A stretch of 5,502 bases of DNA from Deferribacteraceae bacterium. Its GTDB lineage: Bacteria; Chrysiogenota; Deferribacteres; Deferribacterales; JAISNW01. The translations under genes were made by a program, and so were the position numbers. Shown here one piece after another: positions 1 through 5,502 of this stretch; within the stretch, counting starts at the first letter, position 1; each line of letters opens with the position of its first letter. A model generated the notes under the pieces. The model had not been told where the DNA came from. It searched no databases and saw nothing but the letters and a program-made list of their open reading frames with translations. The stretch lies in contig JAISNW010000154.1 of assembly GCA_031276055.1 (NCBI GenBank), positions 1 to 5,502 of the forward strand, given 5' to 3'.

Positions 1-548
1 TGGTTTACGGGGGTAAGAAAGGTTTTGTCTATTATGAGTTTTGCTCCGTTGCCATGTGCAAGTTCTGCTAGGAAACCGATGTCGCATACCTTTAAGAGCG
101 GATTTGTTGGAATTTCTGCAAAGATCGCTGCAAACGGCTCTAAGCACCTTTCCTGCATAAGCTCTTTATCGGATGTATCAACGTAATCAACCTGTATATA
201 ATGAAAAAAGCGCTCTAATAAGCGGAATGTGCCGCCATAAAGGTCTTCAGAGATAATAAGCCTATTGGAGCTGTTTGATTCCGCTCCTGTGAATATTACG
301 CGGAAAACCGCATCAAGAGCAGATAATCCGCTGGAGAAAGTATATGCTCCTGCAGCGCCTTCCAATTTCGCAAAGAGCTCCTCAAGAACAAAACGAGTTG
401 GGTTTGAGGTGCGGGTGTAATCATAACCTGTGCTCTTACCTAGAGCGGGGTGTTTATATACCGCGCTCTGATATATAGGCATACTTACTGCGCCTGTTCT
501 ATCATCCCAATCAGAGCCTGCCTGCGCTAAAAGCGTTTCAATGTCCAT
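1..548 (-). CDS. PLP-dependent Cys/Met metabolism enzyme (CGS/CBL/MGL superfamily), N-terminal part
   Basis: The gene encodes the first 182 residues of a fold-type I PLP enzyme of the Cys/Met-metabolism (trans-sulfuration) family; the rest lies beyond the left edge. Motifs seen in order are DDRTGAVSMPIYQSAVY (15-31), YDYTRTSNPTR (42-52, with Tyr44 and Arg46 at the places that hold the PLP phosphate of the neighbouring subunit in this family), SSGLSALDAV (72-81), DLYGGTFRL (102-110, Tyr104 stacking on the cofactor ring), PTNPLLKVCDI (147-157) and IIDKTFLTP (172-180, Asp174 contacting the pyridine nitrogen). Spacing agrees closely with E. coli MetB. The catalytic Lys, expected about 25 residues after Asp174, is outside the window. 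The ATG at 548 is decisive because an in-frame TAG (551-549) lies directly before it; a weak GGCGGA Shine-Dalgarno-like site is 4 nt upstream. Family members include cystathionine gamma-synthase, cystathionine lyases, methionine gamma-lyase and sulfhydrylases, and this fragment does not decide between them. One oddity is that DNT, usual in the family, reads DKT here. Confidence 0.9.
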   Translation of the reverse strand, partial: MDIETLLAQAGSDWDDRTGAVSMPIYQSAVYKHPALGKSTGYDYTRTSNPTRFVLEELFAKLEGAAGAYTFSSGLSALDAVFRVIFTGAESNSSNRLIISEDLYGGTFRLLERFFHYIQVDYVDTSDKELMQERCLEPFAAIFAEIPTNPLLKVCDIGFLAELAHGNGAKLIIDKTFLTPVN

Positions 549-612
549 CTATTCCGCCGTCGTAATTAAATATGTATTAAATATAGGTAATAAAATATAT
601 CTAATTAGTGGG

Positions 613-641
613 ATATTATTTGAAAAGGCAGAAAAATGCAA
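613..641 (-). promoter_or_regulatory. candidate promoter of the PLP-enzyme gene
   Basis: On the minus strand TTGCAT (641-636) and TAATAT (618-613) are separated by 17 nt. They match the sigma-70 consensus at 3 and 4 of 6 positions. Transcription would begin near 605, giving a leader of roughly 55 nt. The region is AT-rich, so chance matches are likely and this is only a weak candidate. Confidence 0.2.
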
Positions 642-680
642 TCGCATGATGAAAAAATATTAATAAGGCGTTGAATTTTG

Positions 681-752
681 GTGCAAGAGCTTAATGCGGA
701 TTATCCGTTTTTTCTTGACAATTGGCGGGTGGGTGTTATTTTCTCAATATGA
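681..752 (+). other. possible 23-codon upstream ORF (leader peptide) overlapping the permease start
   Basis: A GTG at 681 opens a 23-codon frame ending at a TGA at 750-752, which overlaps the permease ATG (749-751) as ATGA. The peptide would be MQELNADYPFF followed by LDNWRVGVIFSI. An AAGGCG (665-670) lies 10 nt before the GTG, and a TTG at 678 is an alternative start. In the same frame a TGA at 672-674 closes anything further upstream. The 4-nt overlap is typical of translational coupling and could explain why the permease start lacks a good Shine-Dalgarno site. The length is short enough to occur by chance, and no database similarity is claimed. Confidence 0.2.
715..742 (+). promoter_or_regulatory. 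candidate sigma-70 promoter at the permease start
   Basis: A perfect -35 hexamer TTGACA (715-720) is followed after 16 nt by TATTTT (737-742), a 4-of-6 match to the -10 consensus. Transcription would start around 748-750, on the proposed ATG at 749, so the mRNA would be leaderless or nearly so. The -35 is the best single match in the intergenic region. The -10 is mediocre, and the position is unusual because it would leave no room for a ribosome binding site. Confidence 0.35.
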
Positions 753-1786
753 GAATGCTGAAGTATATCTTAGCAGAGGTTATCCCCATATTTATTATGG
801 GGAACTTATTTTTCCTTTTCATCCTCCTTTTGCAGCAGTTTGTTCAATTGGCGGATATGGTGCTAGTGCGCAATATCAACCCTCTTGGGCTGATTGTATC
901 TATTATCTTTCTGATTCCGTCTTTATTTTCTATAACTATCCCTGTAAGCACCCTTTTGGCTGTGCTGCTCGGATTTAACCGCATCTGTGCTGATAGTGAA
1001 TATATAGCTTTTAAGAGCTGCGGTGCAGGCAAGGCGGCTTTCATCTTTCCTGCTGTAATATTTGGTTTTTTAGCTGCTCTTTCAGCCCTATTTTTCAGCA
1101 CGATCCTTTTGGCAAAAGGGAGCAAATTGGCGGTAGATAATATAAACTCTCTGCTTGAAAATATATCTATAAATGATCTGCAGGAGAGGCAGATGTATTC
1201 CGAGCTTAAAGGGATGATCTTATATGCGGGCAAAAAGATTGATCCTTCCAATTTTGAGAACCTTATTTTAATAAATACAGAAGATAATACTATAATATCT
1301 GCTCAGAAGGCGTCTATAATTCCTAACCAGAGTTCTATTATGCTTCAATTTGAAGGCGGGTTTTATACTGTTCAAAAGGATTATCGTTTTACAAATATTG
1401 AGTTTGAACGGATGCTTGTAAACCTCCCGATGCATATAGAAGTTCAAGCCCTCCCTACCAGTGAAAGATTTATGAGTATGCAAGAGTTAAAAGGCGGTTT
1501 TGCAGATAATCTTAAATACCGCTATGAGTATTATAAACGTTTTTTTATGCCGCTGTCTTCGATCCCCTTGGCGCTTTTAGGGCTTTCACTAGGGGTTTTT
1601 CTCAGCCGCTCAGGGCAATCGCTTGGGATATTCCTCTCATGCGGAGTCGCCCTCTTTTTCAATGGAATGTTTATTGGCGGGGAAACATTGGCGGAACAGG
1701 GGGCGATCCCGCCGTTTTTGCTGGCAGTATTTCCTGTTATAACCTTAACTGCCATCCTTATCCCCGCACTTAAAAAAGCGTTGTGA
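749..1786 (+). CDS. LptF/LptG-family (YjgP/YjgQ) lipopolysaccharide export permease
   Basis: This 345-residue inner-membrane protein matches the YjgP/YjgQ family in length and architecture. Members pair as LptF and LptG with the LptB ATPase to extract lipopolysaccharide from the inner membrane and pass it to LptC. Three N-terminal hydrophobic segments (about 11-32, 52-72, 92-115) precede a soluble region of about 135 residues (120-255), which is the family's periplasmic beta-jellyroll. Three more segments follow (about 262-280, 283-305, 315-338). The opening MRMLKYILAEVIPIF and the IPVSTLLAVLLGFNR stretch (64-78), before an ADSEYIAFKSCG segment, are characteristic. The sequence does not let me say whether it is LptF or LptG, and no partner gene is in the window. 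The ATG at 749 gives the usual family N-terminus. An ATG at 755 is possible, and a TTG at 722 would add nine residues (M-AGGCYFLN) without family support. No good ribosome binding site is seen; GGTGGG (728-733) is too far away. The stop overlaps the next gene by 4 nt. Confidence 0.9.
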   Translation: MRMLKYILAEVIPIFIMGNLFFLFILLLQQFVQLADMVLVRNINPLGLIVSIIFLIPSLFSITIPVSTLLAVLLGFNRICADSEYIAFKSCGAGKAAFIFPAVIFGFLAALSALFFSTILLAKGSKLAVDNINSLLENISINDLQERQMYSELKGMILYAGKKIDPSNFENLILINTEDNTIISAQKASIIPNQSSIMLQFEGGFYTVQKDYRFTNIEFERMLVNLPMHIEVQALPTSERFMSMQELKGGFADNLKYRYEYYKRFFMPLSSIPLALLGLSLGVFLSRSGQSLGIFLSCGVALFFNGMFIGGETLAEQGAIPPFLLAVFPVITLTAILIPALKKAL

Positions 1787-3462
1787 ACTTCCTATTTGCA
1801 AAGCTGCACACTGTTCAAGCCTTACTTGGATGCGCAGTTTGCTACTCTCTCTTATGCAATCTTTACACACCGGCGGGGTATATATTACTCACCTTCGCTT
1901 TTTTCCTTACCTTCCCTCCTAAAAGAGCTGTCGGGATAACAGTAATCTTTTTCTTTTTAGAATTTGCCCTTATCAACTCCGCCTTTGTTCTAGGAGAAGA
2001 CTATTTTGGAAATGAAAAGGTTTTCCGCACAACAAAAGGGGTGATGAGGGGGATAACCGCCGATACCGGCGAACTTTTGGTGGGGAAGTTTAAGAGGGAA
2101 GAGAAAGTTCGGCTCTTTTCCAGAAGGTATTATACCCCTAGTGGAGAGCTAAAACGTTTCAATGTTCCTATAATATCATCTCTTCTAAAAAAGCGGATAG
2201 AGCACTCACAAACCCTATATTATGGTTCAGGAGCGGTTATTAAGACAACTGAGGCGCATATATTCGCCGTTCGCTCCTATATTGATGATGAGCTTTCAGA
2301 TAAATATGCAGTCACAGGGCTATACCACCTGCTCGCTATGTCAGGTTTTCATGTGCTGATATTTTCAACAGGCGTCTTTTTATTATTCTCTTTCATCCCT
2401 AAAAAGGCAAGGGTGCTGCCCGCCCTAATTATTCTGCCGCTATTAATCGCTCTCTCTGGTTTTACAACAACTGTTATTAGAGCTGTTATCTTCTGCTGGT
2501 GTGCATTTCTAGCGTGGTTCTTAGATATGAAGATCTCTTTTCTTCACTTTATAGCATTTGTCGCGGCATGGATGTTAATTATAGCGCCTGACAACCTCTT
2601 TTCAATCTCATTTCTCCTCTCTTTTTGGGCGGTTTTTGGAATTGGCGTTCTTGCTAAAAAAGGGCTGCACCCGCTAATTTCCGCCGTTATGATCGGGGTG
2701 GCGGCGACTGTTTTCACCCTTCCTATACAACTCTATTTTTTCGGTGTTTCCAATATTATGTCGGTATTTACAACGGTTTTAATAACTCCGGTGATCTGGG
2801 TGCAGATGGTATTAGGGATATTATCTATCTTTTTCACAGAGTGGATGCTTGAACCGCTAATCCTCATTGAATATCTGAATACATGGTTAATAGATATTAT
2901 GTATAAGATAAGCCTCCCTTTTCTTTATATCTCTAAACCGCCTACACTGTTTTTAGTGGTTTCAACCATCGCCGCCTTTATCCTAACTTTTACAAGGGTG
3001 CGCTATCTTGCCGCAGCTGTCGTTATTTTGCCGCTTCTGCCTATATATCCGAGAGATATTATTATCTTTCCCGAGCTCCCCCCTTCGCAAAAGGGCTACA
3101 TCTTAGTTTACAATAATAAAAGCGAGATCTTCTTTCAGGGGATGCACTCCTCTTTTGTGCGAAGGATGCTGCCGGCAGCGGCTAAACTTGGGATTCGCAG
3201 CTTTGATTATGGAAAGATAAGGATATTTGACGGCAAAAATTTATATATAAAGATTAAAGATGAAACTAACCAGACAGGGATAGTTTGCATAAACAGCGAC
3301 GATGGCTGCCCTTACGCTTATTTCACCCGATCAAATCTGTTAAAACCACCTTTGCGGCAGGAGACAAAAAACTATATCATCTATAAAAACAACCCCATTG
3401 ATGAACGGATTATCCTCTTATCTGAGACGGGGGAGAAAGTTATACGGCTAGACAGCCGGTAG
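1783..3462 (+). CDS. ComEC/Rec2-family DNA-uptake channel protein, no recognisable nuclease domain
   Basis: The product has 559 residues. ComEC forms the inner-membrane channel that carries single-stranded DNA into the cytoplasm during natural transformation. Two hydrophobic segments (about 12-45 and 49-70) lead into a short soluble region (about 72-172) at the place of the family's OB-like DUF4131 domain. The Competence core follows with GLYHLLAMSGFH (179-190), GFTTTVIRA (226-234), SISFLLSFWAVFGIG (274-288) and PIQLYFFGVSNIMSVFTT (314-331), all recognisable family signatures, inside about eight or more membrane segments to residue 421. The last ~129 residues (431-559) are soluble and carry no HxHxDH, so the metallo-beta-lactamase nuclease domain of longer homologues is absent or degenerate. 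The start is GTG, overlapping the permease stop as GTGA. In this frame a TAA at 1771-1773 leaves only four non-start codons before it, so it is the only reasonable start. No Shine-Dalgarno is visible, consistent with reinitiation after the permease. Family assignment is firm; actual competence is an inference. Confidence 0.88.
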   Translation: MNFLFAKLHTVQALLGCAVCYSLLCNLYTPAGYILLTFAFFLTFPPKRAVGITVIFFFLEFALINSAFVLGEDYFGNEKVFRTTKGVMRGITADTGELLVGKFKREEKVRLFSRRYYTPSGELKRFNVPIISSLLKKRIEHSQTLYYGSGAVIKTTEAHIFAVRSYIDDELSDKYAVTGLYHLLAMSGFHVLIFSTGVFLLFSFIPKKARVLPALIILPLLIALSGFTTTVIRAVIFCWCAFLAWFLDMKISFLHFIAFVAAWMLIIAPDNLFSISFLLSFWAVFGIGVLAKKGLHPLISAVMIGVAATVFTLPIQLYFFGVSNIMSVFTTVLITPVIWVQMVLGILSIFFTEWMLEPLILIEYLNTWLIDIMYKISLPFLYISKPPTLFLVVSTIAAFILTFTRVRYLAAAVVILPLLPIYPRDIIIFPELPPSQKGYILVYNNKSEIFFQGMHSSFVRRMLPAAAKLGIRSFDYGKIRIFDGKNLYIKIKDETNQTGIVCINSDDGCPYAYFTRSNLLKPPLRQETKNYIIYKNNPIDERIILLSETGEKVIRLDSR

Positions 3463-3481
3463 CAGTGGAAATCTAAAATCT

Positions 3482-3510
3482 TTGCTTTTTTTATAAAGTT
3501 AAGCTATAAG
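3482..3510 (+). promoter_or_regulatory. candidate guaA promoter in the comEC-guaA gap
   Basis: TTGCTT (3482-3487) and TATAAG (3505-3510) are separated by 17 nt. The -10 matches 5 of 6 consensus bases and the -35 matches 3 of 6. Transcription would begin near 3517, leaving a leader of about 12 nt that would barely include the ribosome binding site. The 66-nt gap is the widest on the plus strand after the permease and is AT-rich, which makes an internal promoter reasonable but also raises the chance of false matches. Confidence 0.3.
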
Positions 3511-3518
3511 TCATTAGC

Positions 3519-3523
3519 GAGGA
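3519..3523 (+). promoter_or_regulatory. ribosome binding site of guaA
   Basis: GAGGA lies 5 nt before the ATG at 3529 and is a clear Shine-Dalgarno match. It is the only good one in the window, in contrast to the overlapping genes, and it supports independent translation initiation of guaA. Confidence 0.75.
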
Positions 3524-3528
3524 ATTAT

Positions 3529-5055
3529 ATGATACTAATTTTAGATTTCGGCTCTCAGTATACCCAGCTTATTGCGCGGCGCGTTAGGGAGTTAGGGGTA
3601 TACTCCGAAATCCTCCCATATAATGCGGGGCTGGCTAAAATTAAAGCTAGATCGCCTAAAGGGGTTATCCTTTCAGGAGGTCCTTCCTCAGTTTGTGATG
3701 AAAATGCACCTACCATAGATAAAAAAATATTCTCTCTTAAAGTTCCCATCCTTGGAATATGCTATGGGATGCAGCTTATGGCAAAGCTGCTTGGCGGAGG
3801 CGTGTTATCCGCCTTAAATAGAGGCTATGGCAAGAGCGAGGTTGCCATTGAGAGAGATTCCCCGCTTTTCAGCGATATTCCTAGAGAGTTTGACGCCTGG
3901 GTCAGCCACGGCGATCATGTTGAAACTCTCCCTGATGGTTTTATAAAACTAGCATCATCTCCCGATTCCCCTGTAGCCGCTATGGAGCACCCTGCCCGCC
4001 GTTTTTACGGGATGCAGTTTCACCCTGAAGTTGTGCACACTATGTTCGGCAATGAGATATTATTTAACTTTCTTACCTATATATGCGATGAGCAAAAAAG
4101 TTGGAACACCGTTTCGTTTATTGATGCTCAGATCGCCAATATTAGGGAGTTGGTGGGTAAAGACCGCGTCTTATGCGGATTGTCGGGAGGGGTGGATTCT
4201 TCAGTAACCGCCGCCCTAATAAGCCGCGCTGTAAAAGAGCAGCTAACCTGTGTTTTTGTGGACACAGGGTTATTGCGCTACCGTGAAGGCGATCTTGTGC
4301 AGCAGACGTTCAAACGTTCTTTTGATATAAATTTTATTCGGGTTGACGCTGAAGAACGTTTCTTCTCTGCATTAAAAGGGGTGGTTGAACCTGAACAGAA
4401 ACGGAGAATTATTGGGGAAACTTTTATTAGAATATTCGAAGAAGAGGCTAAAAAGGCGGGTGAATTTAAGTATTTAGCACAAGGCACTTTATACCCTGAT
4501 GTAATAGAGAGCCTTTCTGTAAACGGTCCTTCAGCCACCATAAAGAGCCACCACAATGTAGGGGGGCTGCCGAAAGATATGAAGTTCACCCTTTTAGAGC
4601 CTTTACGGGAACTTTTTAAGGATGAAGTCCGCCTTGTGGGGCAGAAGTTAGGGCTCGCTGATGATATTGTTATGCGCCACCCGTTTCCTGGCCCTGGTTT
4701 AGCCATTAGGATATTAGGAGAGGTTACAAAGGCTCGCTGCGACACCTTGCGCAAAGCTGATTATATCGCTTTAGAGGAGTTGAAAAACAGCGGGCAGTAT
4801 AATAATGTATGGCAGGCGTTCTGTGTTCTGCTTCCAGTTAGTTCTGTAGGCGTAGCCGGAGACGACCGCACCTATGAGAATGTTGCAGCTTTTCGTGCAG
4901 TCACCGCTAGAGACGGTATGACGGCGGACTGGGCAAAGCTGGACTACAACCTCCTTGCAACTATCTCAAGCCGCATAATTAATGAAGTCAAAGGGATAAA
5001 CCGATTGGTCTATGATATAAGTTCAAAACCCCCTGCTACTATCGAGTGGGAATAA
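3529..5055 (+). CDS. guaA: GMP synthase (glutamine-hydrolysing)
   Basis: The enzyme converts XMP to GMP using ATP and glutamine, the last step of guanine nucleotide synthesis, in the cytoplasm. At 508 residues it has the normal bacterial length and all parts are intact. The N-terminal class I glutamine amidotransferase domain (1 to about 190) shows [20 protein letters not shown] (4-23), the nucleophile loop ILGICYGMQ (74-82, Cys78) and [10 protein letters not shown] (162-171, His165 and Glu167 completing the triad). The ATP-pyrophosphatase domain has the P-loop SGGVDSS (219-225). It is followed by [13 protein letters not shown] (307-319) and [11 protein letters not shown] (328-338), which lead to [13 protein letters not shown] (346-358), [16 protein letters not shown] (373-388) and the C-terminal dimerisation domain ending [14 protein letters not shown] 5 nt upstream sets the ATG start. 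The TAA stop shares its last base with the next gene's ATG. No purine riboswitch can be made out in the 66-nt leader. Confidence 0.98.
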   Translation: MILILDFGSQYTQLIARRVRELGVYSEILPYNAGLAKIKARSPKGVILSGGPSSVCDENAPTIDKKIFSLKVPILGICYGMQLMAKLLGGGVLSALNRGYGKSEVAIERDSPLFSDIPREFDAWVSHGDHVETLPDGFIKLASSPDSPVAAMEHPARRFYGMQFHPEVVHTMFGNEILFNFLTYICDEQKSWNTVSFIDAQIANIRELVGKDRVLCGLSGGVDSSVTAALISRAVKEQLTCVFVDTGLLRYREGDLVQQTFKRSFDINFIRVDAEERFFSALKGVVEPEQKRRIIGETFIRIFEEEAKKAGEFKYLAQGTLYPDVIESLSVNGPSATIKSHHNVGGLPKDMKFTLLEPLRELFKDEVRLVGQKLGLADDIVMRHPFPGPGLAIRILGEVTKARCDTLRKADYIALEELKNSGQYNNVWQAFCVLLPVSSVGVAGDDRTYENVAAFRAVTARDGMTADWAKLDYNLLATISSRIINEVKGINRLVYDISSKPPATIEWE

Positions 5056-5502
5056 TGCCCCGACTAGAAAATCTTTTCGCTTCCCGTTTTCTAAAGGCGC
5101 GCAAGAGCAACAAACTGCTCTCTTTTCTCTCCATCTCTTCTGTGGTGGGGATTATGCTTGGCGTCACCACCCTTATTACTGTTATAAGCGTTATGGATGG
5201 CTTTACCAGCAACCTAAAAAAGAAGTTTTTAGGCACTAATCCGCATATCCTCTTATCTTTAGCGGACGGAAGCGGGATATGGGATTGGCGGGGGCTTATT
5301 AAAACCGCTGAAGAATACCCTGAAGTAAGCGCTGCAGCCCCTTTCATTCTTGGACAGGCGATGCTGGCAAATGACCGTAAAGTCAGCGGCGTAATTGTAA
5401 AAGGGCTGGAACCTGCTACGGAAAAGAAGTTAGGCGGCATCCCTGATACAATCACAGATGGTTCATTCGATGCTCTTTCTGAGGAGAGCGAAATTCCGTC
5501 AA
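5055..5502 (+). CDS. LolC/LolE-family lipoprotein-releasing permease, N-terminal part
   Basis: The first 149 residues of a membrane subunit of the LolCDE ABC transporter are present; the rest (family proteins are about 400 residues) lies past the right edge. LolCDE releases outer-membrane lipoproteins from the inner membrane to the periplasmic carrier LolA. Seen are a short basic N-terminus (FLKARKSNK, 12-20), a first membrane helix (about 22-46), the family signature ISVMDGF (44-50, usually SVMNGF), LGTNPHILL (59-67), and the start of the periplasmic MacB-like domain with VSAAAPFILGQAML (91-104) and GVIVKGLEP (112-120). Whether it is LolC, LolE or the single combined form found in many non-enteric bacteria cannot be told from this part. 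The ATG at 5055 overlaps the guaA stop by one base (TAATG), pointing to translational coupling; only a poor G-rich site (5044-5050) lies before it. Confidence 0.9.
   Translation, partial: MPRLENLFASRFLKARKSNKLLSFLSISSVVGIMLGVTTLITVISVMDGFTSNLKKKFLGTNPHILLSLADGSGIWDWRGLIKTAEEYPEVSAAAPFILGQAMLANDRKVSGVIVKGLEPATEKKLGGIPDTITDGSFDALSEESEIPS

Noticed and set aside
636..647. ATGC-AATC-GCAT inverted repeat in the divergent intergenic region, considered as an operator
   Set aside because: The arms are only 4 bp and nothing links it to a known regulator; such repeats are expected by chance.
694..978. A 94-codon plus-strand frame starting at ATG 694
   Set aside because: It runs out of frame through the permease coding region, has no recognisable similarity, and its composition follows from the overlapping membrane gene.
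844..1755. Several minus-strand open frames opposite the permease gene
   Set aside because: They are antisense shadows of a confidently assigned family gene with no motifs or plausible starts of their own.
3445..3458. Small hairpin CGGCT-AGAC-AGCCG at the end of comEC, considered as a terminator
   Set aside because: The stem is only 5 bp, it lies inside the coding end, and the nearest T-run (3485-3492) is about 26 nt downstream, so it is not an intrinsic terminator.
3463..3528. A purine riboswitch ahead of guaA
   Set aside because: The 66-nt AT-rich gap shows no three-way-junction pairing or conserved purine-aptamer core that I can recognise, and it is short for an aptamer plus expression platform.
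4278..4754. A 158-codon minus-strand frame opposite guaA
   Set aside because: It lies entirely antisense to strongly conserved GMP synthase motifs, so its openness reflects guaA codon choice.
5039..5455. A 138-codon minus-strand frame at the right end
   Set aside because: It is antisense to the LolC/LolE-family gene, whose signatures are clear.

Overview
The window comes from a diderm (Gram-negative type) bacterium of moderate, slightly AT-leaning base composition. The evidence is a pair of envelope genes: an LptF/LptG-family lipopolysaccharide-export permease and a LolC/LolE-family lipoprotein-release permease. Nothing here fixes the phylum. A Deferribacterota- or deltaproteobacteria-like source would fit, but that is a guess from gene content and composition.

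Layout: positions 1-548 hold the N-terminal part of a minus-strand gene for a PLP-dependent Cys/Met-metabolism enzyme (cystathionine gamma-synthase/beta-lyase/methionine gamma-lyase superfamily), cut by the left edge. Positions 549-748 are an AT-rich divergent intergenic region with candidate promoters in both directions and a 23-codon upstream ORF. From 749 to the right edge all genes are on the plus strand and tightly packed: an LptF/LptG-family permease (749-1786), a ComEC/Rec2-family DNA-uptake channel protein (1783-3462, 4-nt overlap), a 66-nt gap, guaA for GMP synthase (3529-5055), and the start of a LolC/LolE-family gene (5055 to the edge, sharing one base with the guaA stop).

The overlaps suggest two co-transcribed pairs, lptF/G-comEC and guaA-lolC/E, possibly one operon because no convincing terminator separates them. 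The set mixes envelope transport with DNA uptake and purine synthesis, so it reads as a housekeeping operon rather than one pathway. No RNA genes, mobile elements, CRISPR arrays or large repeats were seen. I found no strong case for an undescribed system. The points most worth a second look are the ComEC C-terminal region, which lacks metal-binding nuclease motifs but may keep a degenerate remnant of that fold, the unusual start region of the permease gene, and an Asn-to-Lys change beside the cofactor-binding Asp of the PLP enzyme.
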